DNA from: JBGSTR01 sp963707135
GTDB lineage: Bacteria; Pseudomonadota; Gammaproteobacteria; Chromatiales; Chromatiaceae
Direction: 5' to 3'
DNA length: 64,000 bases
Assembly (NCBI GenBank): GCA_963707135.1
Contig: CAVPOY010000038.1
Coordinates: forward strand, 1-64,000
Shown here: piece after piece, positions 1 to 8,918 of the stretch
Layout: the number at the start of each line of letters is the position of its first letter
How positions within the stretch are numbered: position 1 is the first letter of the stretch
Program-made: the position numbers and the translations under genes
Notes under the pieces: model-generated
Databases searched by the model: none
What the model saw: only the letters and a program-made list of their open reading frames with translations
Told to the model about the DNA's origin: nothing

Positions 1-1
1 G

Positions 2-868
2 GGGTTCGGCGCGTGTTTCCGCAATTGGACGCAGGCGGTGACCACCGCCACCACTGGGGAGGTTATCGCAGTGGACGGCAAGAGCGCGCGCGGCTCGCGG
101 GATCGGCGCCGTGGGCGCTCGGCGCTGCACATGGTCAGCGCTTGGGCGTGCCGCAACCGCCTGGTGCTGGGGCAGGAGGCCACCGAGGAGAAATCCAACG
201 AGATCACCGCGATCCCCAAGCTGCTGGAATTGCTCGAGCTCAAGGGCTGCATCGTCACCATCGATGCGATGGGGTGTCAACGCGCCATCGCTGCGCAGAT
301 CCGTGCCCAGGGGGGCGACTATGTGCTCGGCCTCAAAAGCAACCAGAGCGCGTTGCAGGAGAGCGTCGAGGACTTCTTCGAGGTGGCCACGGCCGCGGAC
401 TTCGCCGCGGTGAGTCATGACTTTCACGAGGAGATCGACAAAGACCATGGACGCCTGGAGGTGCGCCGCTACTGGGTCACCGAGGACTTGCGCACGTTGC
501 CTGACAATCCCCTGTGGGCCGGCCTGCGCAGCATTGGCATGGTCGAGCGCCGCTGTACCATCGGCACCACCGAGACTGTGGAGCGGCGCTATTTCATCAA
601 CTCCATCCCCGCCCAGGCCGAACGCTTTGCCAACGCAGTGCGTGGTCACTGGGGGGTGGAAAACCGCCTGCACTGGCGACTCGATGTGATCTTCGGCGAG
701 GACGCGAGCCGCATCCGCAAAGGCAACGCCCCAGCAATCATGACCACCATCCGACACCTGTCCATGAACCTGTTCGAACAAGAACCTTCCAAACTGCGCC
801 TCTCACAGAAACGCCGCAACGCCGCCTGGGACGACGACTACCGCGCTAAGGTGGTGTTCGGCCAGTGA
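2..868 (+). CDS. ISAs1-family transposase, 5'-partial
   Basis: DDE transposase of the ISAs1 family. The frame is open from the window edge, so the N-terminus lies outside; a GTG at 38 is only an internal start candidate. Family marks are seen in order: IAVDGK with the first catalytic Asp, VTIDAMGCQ with the second, HGRLEVR downstream, and the C-terminal RGHWGVENRLHW block. About 289 residues are visible of the roughly 370 usual for the family. The C-terminus ends normally at 868. I could not place the element's right inverted repeat with confidence. It lies tail to tail with the next gene, tas. Confidence 0.88.
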   Translation, partial: GFGACFRNWTQAVTTATTGEVIAVDGKSARGSRDRRRGRSALHMVSAWACRNRLVLGQEATEEKSNEITAIPKLLELLELKGCIVTIDAMGCQRAIAAQIRAQGGDYVLGLKSNQSALQESVEDFFEVATAADFAAVSHDFHEEIDKDHGRLEVRRYWVTEDLRTLPDNPLWAGLRSIGMVERRCTIGTTETVERRYFINSIPAQAERFANAVRGHWGVENRLHWRLDVIFGEDASRIRKGNAPAIMTTIRHLSMNLFEQEPSKLRLSQKRRNAAWDDDYRAKVVFGQ

Positions 869-942
869 TTAATGCGCGCTCGCCCTGGGCGAGGGCATGG
901 AGGCGGGCTGTCGGCCCCGGAGACTCGCCGGTGCCGGCCGGG

Positions 943-1983
943 TCAGGGCGCCGGATTCGGGTGCGCCGTATGGATCGCCTCGATCTCGGCGATCAGCTCG
1001 TCGGACAGCTCGACTTCGATGCTCGCGAGGTTCGCGTCAAGCTGCTCCAGCGTGGTTGCGCCGATAATGTTCGCCGTCGTGAAGGGGCGACTCGTGACCC
1101 AGGCCAGCGCCATCTGCGCGGGGTCCAGACCGTAGCGGCGTGCAAGCGCGACATACTCGGCGGTGGCGCGCTCGGCCTGGGGGTTCGAGTAACGGTTGAA
1201 CCGCTCGTACAGGGTGAGCCGGGCACCGGCCGGGCGCTCGCCTCCCAGGTACTTTCCGGAGAGCACGCCGAAGGCCAGCGGCGAGTAGGCCAGCAGTCCG
1301 CAGCGCTCGCGGATCGCGACCTCCGCGAGCCCGATCTCGAACGTCCGGTTCAGCAGGCTGTAAGGATTCTGAATGCTGACGACCCTGGGCAGGCCATGCT
1401 GGTCGGCAAGCGCCAGCATGCGCATCGTGCCCCAGGGCGTCTCGTTCGACAGGCCGATCTGCCGCACCTTTCCTGCGGCCACCAGGTCCGCGAGCACCCG
1501 CAGCGTCTCCAACAGCGGGACGCTGCCGTCGTCCTCCGAGTGGGTGTAGCCGAGCTTGCCGAAGAAGTTGGTCTCGCGATCCGGCCAGTGCAGCTGGAAC
1601 AGGTCGACGTAATCGGTCTGGAGCCGCCGCAGGCTCGCCTCCAGGGCGGCCTCGATGTTTCGCCGGTCCAGGCGCGGCTTCCCATCGCGCAGATAGGAGA
1701 CCCATTCCCCGGGCCCGGCTACCTTGGTTGCCAGAACGACCCGATCCCGGCAGCCGCGGGACTTGAGCCAGGTGCCCACGTACTGCTCGGTCAGCCCCTG
1801 GGTCTCGGAGCGGGGCGGAACCGGATAGATCTCCGCCGTGTCGATAAAATTGACGCCGGCCGCCAGGGCTCGATCCAGCTGGTCATGAGCATCGGACTCG
1901 GAGTTTTGTTCGCCGAAGGTCATGGTGCCGAGGCATAGGGCGCTGACCTTGATATCCGAGCGCCCGAGTCGTCGCTGATGCAT
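943..1983 (-). CDS. tas: Aldo/keto reductase, Tas type
   Basis: NADP(H)-dependent aldo/keto reductase. At 346 residues it matches the usual length of Tas. The N-terminus (LGRSDIKVSALCLGTMTFGE) is typical. The catalytic set is visible: Asp and Tyr in DTAEIYP, Lys in LATKV and His in FQLHWPD. The C-terminal cofactor region contains IIGATTLEQLDANL. The Tas-type insertion with the Trp-rich GEWVSYLRDGKP stretch is present. The physiological substrate is not known for the family. It points away from the permease gene that follows, and the two starts are about 120 bp apart. Confidence 0.88.
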   Translation of the reverse strand: MHQRRLGRSDIKVSALCLGTMTFGEQNSESDAHDQLDRALAAGVNFIDTAEIYPVPPRSETQGLTEQYVGTWLKSRGCRDRVVLATKVAGPGEWVSYLRDGKPRLDRRNIEAALEASLRRLQTDYVDLFQLHWPDRETNFFGKLGYTHSEDDGSVPLLETLRVLADLVAAGKVRQIGLSNETPWGTMRMLALADQHGLPRVVSIQNPYSLLNRTFEIGLAEVAIRERCGLLAYSPLAFGVLSGKYLGGERPAGARLTLYERFNRYSNPQAERATAEYVALARRYGLDPAQMALAWVTSRPFTTANIIGATTLEQLDANLASIEVELSDELIAEIEAIHTAHPNPAP

Positions 1984-2101
1984 GGGTTTCTCCTGGGCTG
2001 ACTATTGGAGCCGGCCGGTTGACGAAGAGCATGGGGTACATCGCCCCATTTGGTACCATTTCGTGCCTGTTTCGAGCGGCCGTGGCCGCGCGGTGTTTGT
2101 G

Positions 2102-2770
2102 ATGACTATCGACGGCAGCCTCTTCGGCCCGATGGCGCTCTGGCTTTTCGGCATTCTGTACGCGGCGGTCCTGTTCGCGGCCCTGCGGATGGCGCCCTGG
2201 CGCCGGTTCCGGGATGCCGAGCAGGTCCACGTCTTCCTGGGTGCGACCGTCGCCGTGCTGCTGCTGTGGCACCTGGACACCCAGGTTCAGCCGGGCCTGT
2301 CGTTTCATCTGCTCGGGGTGACCGCGATCACGCTGATGTTCGGCTGGTCCCTGGCCGTGCTTTCGACCGCCCTGGTCCTGATCGGCGTGACGCTCAACGG
2401 CGGCGGAACCTGGGAGGGGCTCGCGCTCAACGCATTCCTGACCGGCGTGGTGCCGATCACGCTGACCCAGGTGCTCCTGGTCCTGATTCGCTGGTATCTG
2501 CCCAAGCAGTTCTTTGTCTATGTCCTCGTCAACGGCTTCCTGACCGCCGGGCTGGTCGGTGCGGCTACCGGCTACCTGGCCGCCTGGCTGCTGGTGGCCA
2601 GCGGCGCCTATACTTTCGCCGAGCTCGACCAGACGGTGCTACCCTTTTTCCCGCTGATGTTTCTGCCCGAGGCGATGCTCAACGGCTGGCTGCTCGCCGC
2701 CCTGGTGGTCTTCAAGCCGCAATGGGTCTATTCATTCAGCGACAAAGAGTACCTATCGCCGACCTCCTGA
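2102..2770 (+). CDS. ECF-type permease (CbiM-like) membrane protein, copy A
   Basis: Integral membrane protein of 222 residues with about six hydrophobic segments. It resembles the CbiM-like energy-coupling factor permease family (uptake of metals or vitamins); the substrate cannot be told from sequence. The ATG at 2102 was chosen because identity with copy B (6462) begins exactly there; the frame is open upstream to 1982. Bases 2102-2743 match 6462-7103 except for one synonymous base (2638 g versus 6998 t). The last eight residues (KEYLSPTS) differ from copy B (EQYLHGK), so this copy has a replaced C-terminal tail. No strong ribosome binding site precedes it. Confidence 0.72.
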   Translation: MTIDGSLFGPMALWLFGILYAAVLFAALRMAPWRRFRDAEQVHVFLGATVAVLLLWHLDTQVQPGLSFHLLGVTAITLMFGWSLAVLSTALVLIGVTLNGGGTWEGLALNAFLTGVVPITLTQVLLVLIRWYLPKQFFVYVLVNGFLTAGLVGAATGYLAAWLLVASGAYTFAELDQTVLPFFPLMFLPEAMLNGWLLAALVVFKPQWVYSFSDKEYLSPTS

Positions 2771-3314
2771 GGATAGCCAGGGAGTTTGGGACAGTCCTTG
2801 GGGCGGCATCTGGGGACACCCACCCCCTTCCCACGTCCTGCCGGGACGCCTGCTGCCATAGGCCCTCGGGGGCTCTGAGCAACGCCTGAAGGAAATCAAG
2901 GGACGTCTCGCCAGGGGCTACACCTACCCACCTCCCACGGGTTGACCTACGCCCACACCCCTAAACCGCTCCACCGTCTCCCCGGTACCGCGTAGGCTTG
3001 GGGTTCGGACTATCCTGGCGTAACTGCTGTCGGCCCAAGTCCGGCAGTCGACCAATGCAAATGACGTCCCCCGGCTCCCCGCTCCGTCGCACCGAACAGC
3101 ACATGTCCGACTGCTCTACTATACTTTCGCTGCGCCTAAATGTAGGCTCCCTTAGCCGTCGCATTGGCGTTGGACTCCCAACGGAGGAACAGGAGGTCGC
3201 ATTCCAAAAATGGGAGGGAGCGAGGGCGAAAAATGCCGGCGCACACACCGCGCCTTACGCCGCATCGAGATCTCGACAACGAGGCTCTTAGCGGTTAACC
3301 GAGGGGACATTATC
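2771..3314 (+). other. Intergenic stretch, no gene supported
   Basis: GC-rich sequence between permease copy A and a small ORF. Short open frames are present on both strands but none has a convincing start, codon pattern or recognisable product. A GAGGGG ribosome binding site near the end belongs to the gene starting at 3315. Confidence 0.5.
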
Positions 3315-3602
3315 ATGCAAGTAGTGGTCAGAGAGTATTCTGGAAAAAAAGCAAAAAAGCTGTTTGATGTGCTGGAGGAGCACAAGGCGGATGTGGAAAA
3401 CCTCATGCGCTCGGTCAAGGGTTTTGTGAGCTACACGCTTGCCCGCAGCGGTGATGGCGGATATTCGGTGACTGTCTGCGAAGATAAGGCCGGTATTGAT
3501 GAAAGCGTCGCAAACGCGAAGGAGTGGATCGCCAACAACGCAGGGAAAATCGGTGCTAGCGCCCCTAAAGTGTCAGATGGCGACGTAATCATTCACATTT
3601 AA
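3315..3602 (+). CDS. Small ABM-like (dimeric alpha/beta barrel) protein
   Basis: A 95-residue protein that looks like the antibiotic-biosynthesis-monooxygenase (ABM) fold: a beta strand (QVVVREY), a helix (KKAKKLFDVLEEHKADVENL), then GFVSYTLARSGDGGYSVTVCED and a second helix ending in DVIIHI. No catalytic residues can be named, so the reaction is unknown. The ATG at 3315 follows GAGGGG at a good distance, which decides against the longer frame from 3210. It is monocistronic, closed by the strong terminator at 3654. Its AT content is slightly higher than its neighbours. It lies between the duplicated permease copy and the IS4-type element. Confidence 0.7.
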   Translation: MQVVVREYSGKKAKKLFDVLEEHKADVENLMRSVKGFVSYTLARSGDGGYSVTVCEDKAGIDESVANAKEWIANNAGKIGASAPKVSDGDVIIHI

Positions 3603-3653
3603 TTGCGCTCCGGACGTATCGGAGCCCTGGCGCAGCAGAATCCACAGAGACAG

Positions 3654-3682
3654 GCCCCGCCCTCAAACGGCGGGGCTTTTTT
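3654..3682 (+). terminator. Rho-independent terminator
   Basis: Perfect 8-bp stem GCCCCGCC/GGCGGGGC with a 7-nt loop followed by six T, about 50 bp after the stop of the small ABM-like gene. Confidence 0.85.
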
Positions 3683-3858
3683 CGTAACACTCAGGCCGGA
3701 ATCCCGGAGATTCACCGATTTCCTGCGGGGCGCACCGGCGGTGCAGTTTCGGACCGCAGCCAGCGTCTTGCCGCCTTGCCTGCCCTCTTTCAACCTCGGA
3801 TAATCAGCCACGAACAAAGAGGCACCTGGCCAGCCTGTAGGCCAATGCCATTAAGTTA

Positions 3859-4923
3859 GCCGATTAGCGCTGTAGCTCAGCTGGCGGGCTCGCGACCTGA
3901 GCCTGCGCCGGGAGCACAATCCTCGTGAGACCCCCGAGTGAGGATCCGGCGATGCCCCAGAACAAGATTCAGTTTCAGCCTGGTATGCCATTGAGCGAGC
4001 TCATGGAGCGATTCGGAACCGAGACGCAGTGCGAGACGGCCCTGGAGCGGGCGCGCTGGCCCTCGGGATTCCTCTGCCCGGAGTGCGGCGAGTCGGCGCA
4101 CTCGACGTTTGTGGCCGACGGGCGCCAGTACTGGCAGTGCGCGCACTGTCGAGCGCAGACGACGGTGCGCTCCGGCACCCTGTTTCACGCCTCCAAGCTG
4201 CCCCTGAGCAAGTGGTTCCAGGCCATCTACCTGGTCACCCAGAACAAGAGCAACATCTCCGCGCTCGCGCTCAAGCGCTACCTGGGCGTGTGTTACCGCA
4301 CCGCCTGGCGGGTCAAGCACAAACTCTTGGAGGCCATGGCCGAGCGCGAATCGCGTCGTCTGCTCACGGGGGTCGTTGTGGCCGACGACGCCTACCTCGG
4401 CGGTGTGCATGCCGGCAAGCCGGGGCGAGGATCGGAGAACAAAGTGCCGTTCATGGCCGCCGTTGAGCTCAACGACGCGGGGCATCCGCTGCATGTGCGG
4501 TTCGACCCGATCGCCGATCTCAAAGGATCGACGCTGGCGTGCTGGGCGCGCACCGCGTTGCACGAAGCCGTTCACCTGGTCACCGACGGCCTGGCGAGCT
4601 TCTCCGCCGCCGGGGCGGTCGTGGCCGCGCACGGCGCCATCATCGTCAACCCGCGCCAATCCAGTGACTTGGAGGTCTTCGAATGGGTCAACACCTTCAT
4701 CGCCAACCTCAAAACACCGATCCGAGGGACCTACCATCATTTTGACTTCAAGAAGTACGCGGCTCGTTACCTCGCCGAGGCGCAGTATCGCGTCAACCGC
4801 CGCTTCGAGCTGCGCTCGCTGGTCGATCGACTGCTGTGGACCTGCGCCAGAACCGAACCCTGCCCGGAATCCTGGCTGCGCCTCGGCGTGGTCCGGCCTA
4901 GCTGAGGAATGGCGCTAATCGCC
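3859..4923 (+). mobile_element. IS1595-type insertion sequence, copy 1 (1065 bp)
   Basis: Bounded by an 8-bp direct duplication TTAAGTTA at 3851-3858 and 4924-4931. Imperfect terminal repeats: the left end begins GCCGATTAGCGC, the right end read inward begins GGCGATTAGCGC, and similarity continues to CTCAGCT. It carries one intact transposase. A second copy at 45461 gives the same boundaries independently, and a deleted derivative lies at 36023. Confidence 0.92.
3952..4905 (+). CDS. IS1595-family transposase (intact)
   Basis: Transposase of 317 residues. It has an N-terminal zinc ribbon of two CxxC-type pairs (CPEC at about residue 42, CAHC at about 63), then an ISXO2-like catalytic domain. 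In that domain VVADDAYLGG carries the first acidic residue, HLVTDGL a second, and the YHHFDFKKY region lies near the third motif. The ATG at 3952 was chosen because the same MPQNKIQFQPG start is kept in copy 2 and in the remnant at 36116. The frame is uninterrupted, so this is the probable active source for the other copies. Confidence 0.92.
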   Translation: MPQNKIQFQPGMPLSELMERFGTETQCETALERARWPSGFLCPECGESAHSTFVADGRQYWQCAHCRAQTTVRSGTLFHASKLPLSKWFQAIYLVTQNKSNISALALKRYLGVCYRTAWRVKHKLLEAMAERESRRLLTGVVVADDAYLGGVHAGKPGRGSENKVPFMAAVELNDAGHPLHVRFDPIADLKGSTLACWARTALHEAVHLVTDGLASFSAAGAVVAAHGAIIVNPRQSSDLEVFEWVNTFIANLKTPIRGTYHHFDFKKYAARYLAEAQYRVNRRFELRSLVDRLLWTCARTEPCPESWLRLGVVRPS

Positions 4924-4940
4924 TTAAGTTAAGCCCCCCC

Positions 4941-6167
4941 TCACCGGCAGCGCTTATAGTTGGGGTAGAAGCCCTGAATTTTGGCGGGCTTCATTTTGCG
5001 CGGTGGCGAGCGATGCGGTCGCACCGCCTCCACGCTGGCCGCCATGGCTAAGACCAGTGTGGCGACGAGTTCCTGGCCACCGAGGTCCAAGAGCAACCGG
5101 GCAGCGGCGTGCTTCATCTTCGAGAGCGCGTTGGCAAAGTTCACGCGGTAGGGGTGGCGGCGCGCCGCGTAGAGTCGGTCGGCGATCGCCTGGGCGACCC
5201 AGACGAGAATCGCCGCGAGGTTCATGGCGAAGATCTTGGCGTAGAAATCCTGACGCACGCTCAGGGCGCTGCGTCCGGAGAAATTTTCGATCTCTACGCG
5301 GCATTTGGCGCGTTTGTACTGCTCCTCGATGTGGCCAGCACCTCGGTTTCCCCGCCCTTGAGGGTCACCCGGACCAAGCGCACGACCAGTGGCGCGGTCG
5401 GGAGGCCATAGACGTTGCACTGGCGGCGCGCCTCCTCGCCGGGCGTGAAGACCACCGCCGCGCTGGCCGCGCCCGACGCCACAAAGGCCTCCACTTCGTT
5501 GGAGAAGGCGACCGGCACGCGCATGCAGAAATCCCGTTGCTCCAAGGCATGGAGGGCGAACAGCCAAAAGGCCGGGTAGCCGCGATCATAGAGCACCAGG
5601 TCATCGGCCCGGGTCGCGGCCAGGTGCTCCCCGGCCAGCACCCGCTCGCCCACGTCGGTGGACACCAAATCGGCCTCGACCACCACCGTGTTGAGCGCGT
5701 CGTAAAGCACCGATAGGCGTCCCAGCGGGATGCGCGAGCCCTCCGGCGGCGGCCCGTAGGCGGCGATCACATCGGGGGTCGGCGGCAGCCGCACGGTGGA
5801 GCCATCCACCGCCAGCAGACGCCGCCCGCGCCAGCGGCGCCACGCAAAATGGGCCTGGAAGGTCGCCACCGACCAGGTGATCGCTGAGCCGCATCACCGC
5901 CTGCGGGTTGAGCTTTTGGCGGGCCTGGCAGAACGCCGATGCGCTGACCGCCTGGCTCGTCAGCCCCTCGGTAAACAACTCAACGAACTGATCCAACTCG
6001 TCCTGAATCGTGCCTTTACGCAGGTTCACCAGCAAGGCCACCAGGGCCGGCAGAGGAAGGGCGCGGTCGCGGGTGAAATCCTTGGGGCCGCTACGGGCAC
6101 ACGCCGCGAACTCATCGGAGTTTAAATACTCCTTGAGCGGAGTATCGATATTTTCAAATTTGACTAA
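4941..6167 (-). pseudogene. IS4-family transposase, frameshifted and internally deleted
   Basis: Broken IS4-type DDE transposase. The N-terminal part reads from about 6167 (no standard start codon is visible; the frame opens after a TAA). A +1 shift near 5870 moves it to the middle frame, with LLAVDGSTVRLP (first Asp) and LVLYDRGYPAF (second Asp). A second break near 5320 removes roughly 20 residues before the C-terminal IEEQYKRAKCR block, which carries the catalytic Glu and ENFSGR. The protein is therefore almost certainly inactive. Confidence 0.85.
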
Positions 6168-6461
6168 TTAATTGTGCTTCTGAAACAGAGGGTTGCATTG
6201 CTTTAGGCTTGAGGAGCACTGCGGTTGGCTCCGGTTGCGATGGCTGAGTGACGGCAATCTTAAAGCAGAATCAGTGCGTTAGCGCTAACTTAATGGCATT
6301 GGATCCGCGTCTCGGCTCTACATTGAGGAAACGGGGCTGCTGGCCGCTCTATGCTGTGGGACGGCTTTTGGGTTGACGGGTTGTGTGCTGGCTTGACGAT
6401 AGATATTGCAAGAACCCGTGTCTCTGGCTAGCTTGGGCCAAAGTCCCTCCCGAGTCCTCAC

Positions 6462-7127
6462 ATGACTATCGACGGCAGCCTCTTCGGCCCGATGGCGCTC
6501 TGGCTTTTCGGCATTCTGTACGCGGCGGTCCTGTTCGCGGCCCTGCGGATGGCGCCCTGGCGCCGGTTCCGGGATGCCGAGCAGGTCCACGTCTTCCTGG
6601 GTGCGACCGTCGCCGTGCTGCTGCTGTGGCACCTGGACACCCAGGTTCAGCCGGGCCTGTCGTTTCATCTGCTCGGGGTGACCGCGATCACGCTGATGTT
6701 CGGCTGGTCCCTGGCCGTGCTTTCGACCGCCCTGGTCCTGATCGGCGTGACGCTCAACGGCGGCGGAACCTGGGAGGGGCTCGCGCTCAACGCATTCCTG
6801 ACCGGCGTGGTGCCGATCACGCTGACCCAGGTGCTCCTGGTCCTGATTCGCTGGTATCTGCCCAAGCAGTTCTTTGTCTATGTCCTCGTCAACGGCTTCC
6901 TGACCGCCGGGCTGGTCGGTGCGGCTACCGGCTACCTGGCCGCCTGGCTGCTGGTGGCCAGCGGCGCCTATACTTTCGCCGAGCTCGACCAGACGGTTCT
7001 ACCCTTTTTCCCGCTGATGTTTCTGCCCGAGGCGATGCTCAACGGCTGGCTGCTCGCCGCCCTGGTGGTCTTCAAGCCGCAATGGGTCTATTCATTCAGC
7101 GACGAGCAGTACCTGCACGGCAAGTAA
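6462..7127 (+). CDS. ECF-type permease (CbiM-like) membrane protein, copy B
   Basis: The 221-residue twin of the gene at 2102, identical over 6462-7103 except for one synonymous base. Several hydrophobic segments cover nearly the whole length; conserved-looking loops are LNGGGTWEG and LPEAMLNGW. It ends 13 bp before djlA and probably forms a unit with it, so this is the more likely ancestral locus. The 160 bp upstream are unrelated to the sequence upstream of copy A and hold only a weak promoter candidate (TTGACG near 6378). Substrate unknown. Confidence 0.75.
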   Translation: MTIDGSLFGPMALWLFGILYAAVLFAALRMAPWRRFRDAEQVHVFLGATVAVLLLWHLDTQVQPGLSFHLLGVTAITLMFGWSLAVLSTALVLIGVTLNGGGTWEGLALNAFLTGVVPITLTQVLLVLIRWYLPKQFFVYVLVNGFLTAGLVGAATGYLAAWLLVASGAYTFAELDQTVLPFFPLMFLPEAMLNGWLLAALVVFKPQWVYSFSDEQYLHGK

Positions 7128-7140
7128 CGGGGAGCTTTCG

Positions 7141-7962
7141 ATGGGGTGGTGGGGCACGGCCGTCGGGGGTGCCGTCGGTCTGATGGTCGCCGGTCCGGTC
7201 GGCGCGGTTTTCGGCGCGGCGCTGGGACAGGGCTTCGACCGCGGCCTGCTCGGGCGGTTCTTTCCAAGACGGCTCCCGGCCGGGGATCGCGTTCGCATTC
7301 AGGAACGGTTTTTCGAGGCTACATTCGCGATCATGGGCCATGTGGCCAAGAGCGACGGGCGCGTCGGCGAGGCCGAGGTGGCCTTCGCCGAGTCCGTCAT
7401 GGACCGAATGGACCTGAGCCCGGGGCTGCGACGGGCGGCGATTCTGCTGTTCAATCAGGGCAAGTCATCCCAGTTCGATCTCAAGGCGGCCATCGCGGAC
7501 CTGCGCGTCGTTCTGGCCGGGCAGGCGTCGCTGCTTCAGCTCTTCCTGGAGGTGCAGCTCGCCGCGGCCTACGCGGACGGAACCCCGACAACAGCGGAGC
7601 GCGAGGTCTTGTCCGAAATTAGGCGGGGCCTGGGCATCTCGCCCTCGACCTACCAGAGTCTGGAGCGGCTAGTTGCACTCCAGCGGCGGATCCACCGGCG
7701 AGGTACTGGAACAGGCCGCGCCCGCCCGGAGCCGCCCCCGACCCGCGAGTCCCTGCTCCAGGGTGCCTATGCGGTGCTCGGGATTGCGCCCGCGGCGAGC
7801 GACTTCGAGGTCAAGCGGGCCTACCGGCGCCTGATGAGCCAGCACCACCCCGACAAGCTGGCCTCCAGGGGTCTGCCGGAAGAGGCGCTGAAGATGGCCT
7901 CCCAGAAGACCCAGGAGATCCGACGCGCCTATGAGGCGATCACGCAGGCCCGCGCCGCCTGA
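7141..7962 (+). CDS. djlA: DjlA-type membrane-anchored DnaJ co-chaperone
   Basis: Co-chaperone that stimulates DnaK from the inner membrane. Its 273 residues match DjlA. A glycine-rich transmembrane segment lies at about residues 6-28 (GLMVAGPVGAVFGAALG), a TerB-like helical domain at about 55-180, a basic Pro-rich linker (RRGTGTGRARPEPPP), and a C-terminal J domain at about 207-273 with HHPDKL, the HPD motif needed to activate DnaK. The start ATG follows GGGGAG. It comes directly after permease copy B. Confidence 0.93.
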   Translation: MGWWGTAVGGAVGLMVAGPVGAVFGAALGQGFDRGLLGRFFPRRLPAGDRVRIQERFFEATFAIMGHVAKSDGRVGEAEVAFAESVMDRMDLSPGLRRAAILLFNQGKSSQFDLKAAIADLRVVLAGQASLLQLFLEVQLAAAYADGTPTTAEREVLSEIRRGLGISPSTYQSLERLVALQRRIHRRGTGTGRARPEPPPTRESLLQGAYAVLGIAPAASDFEVKRAYRRLMSQHHPDKLASRGLPEEALKMASQKTQEIRRAYEAITQARAA

Positions 7963-8199
7963 CCGCCGTCCGTAAGGCCTGGGGCCTCCCTGCACCGCAC
8001 GGGAATCGGCCGACGTCGACTCAGTAGCCGCTCGGGACCGATACGCTGCAATTGCCGACGAGACGGGGCGGCTCCGAGGCGTCCCGGGGCCTGGGAATGG
8101 GTGAAAATCCAGTGCCGTTGCGGTAAAGTCAGGCCCTTTCCATAGCTGTCCCCGGTCGATGATCAATGCGTCTAGGCCGGTATTCGGAGGGAGCATCCC

Positions 8200-8892
8200 A
8201 TGGCGACTGATCTGATTGCACCGTCCATCCTGTCGGCCGATTTTGCCAAGCTCGGCGAGGAGGTCGACAACGTGCTCGCGGCGGGTGCGGACATCGTTCA
8301 CTTCGACGTCATGGACAACCACTACGTGCCGAACCTGACCATCGGCCCGCTGGTCTGCGAGGCGCTGCGCAAGCACGGCGTCACGGCGCCGATCGACGTG
8401 CACCTGATGGTCAAGCCGGTGGACCGTATCATCCCCGATTTCGCCAAGGCCGGCGCCACCTACATCACCTTCCACCCGGAGGCGAGCGAGCATGTCGACC
8501 GCACCCTGCAGCTGATCCGCGGTGAGGGCTGCAAGTCCGGTCTGGTGTTCAATCCCGCTACGCCCCTGTCGTACCTGGATTACGTGCTGGACAAGGTGGA
8601 CATGATCCTGCTGATGTCGGTGAACCCCGGCTTCGGCGGGCAGAGCTTCATCCCGTCGGCGATGGACAAGCTCCGTCTGGTGCGCAAGATGATCGACGAC
8701 TCGGGTCTCGACATCCGGCTCGAGATCGACGGCGGCGTCAAGGCCGACAACATCGCCGAGATCAAGGCCGCCGGCGCCGACACCTTCGTCTCCGGCTCCG
8801 GCATCTTCGGCAAGGGCAATGACGGCGACCCCCACCGCTACGACAGCATCATCCGCCATATGCGCGAGGCCATGGCCAGCGTCCGCCGCTAG
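8200..8892 (+). CDS. rpe: Ribulose-phosphate 3-epimerase
   Basis: Interconverts ribulose 5-phosphate and xylulose 5-phosphate in the pentose phosphate and Calvin cycles. It is 230 residues, the normal length. Signatures seen: IAPSILSADF at the N-terminus, HFDVMDNHYVPN (metal-binding His and Asp), MSVNPGFGGQ, and EIDGGV near the phosphate site, followed by VSGSGIFG. A GGAGGGA ribosome binding site precedes ATG. It is the first gene of the rpe-gph-trp block and no frameshift is seen. Confidence 0.97.
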   Translation: MATDLIAPSILSADFAKLGEEVDNVLAAGADIVHFDVMDNHYVPNLTIGPLVCEALRKHGVTAPIDVHLMVKPVDRIIPDFAKAGATYITFHPEASEHVDRTLQLIRGEGCKSGLVFNPATPLSYLDYVLDKVDMILLMSVNPGFGGQSFIPSAMDKLRLVRKMIDDSGLDIRLEIDGGVKADNIAEIKAAGADTFVSGSGIFGKGNDGDPHRYDSIIRHMREAMASVRR

Positions 8893-8918
8893 ATTCTGGC
8901 TGCGGGGAGCAGTACCTG

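Larger units (their letters stand above)
3842..6302 (-). mobile_element. IS4-type element, interrupted by an IS1595-type element
   Basis: A perfect 17-bp terminal inverted repeat CCAATGCCATTAAGTTA (3842-3858) is found reversed at 6286-6302. The IS1595-type element sits directly after the left repeat; its target duplication overlaps the last eight bases of that repeat. Removing the insert leaves an IS4-type element of about 1.4 kb encoding the broken transposase at 4941-6167. I see no matching target duplication outside the two ends, which suggests later rearrangement or loss. Confidence 0.72.

Noticed and set aside
3862..3888. GTAGCTCAGCTGG at the left end of the IS1595 copies looks like a tRNA A-box and 5' end
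   Set aside because: It is part of the terminal inverted repeat in both copies; no anticodon arm, T arm or acceptor pairing follows.
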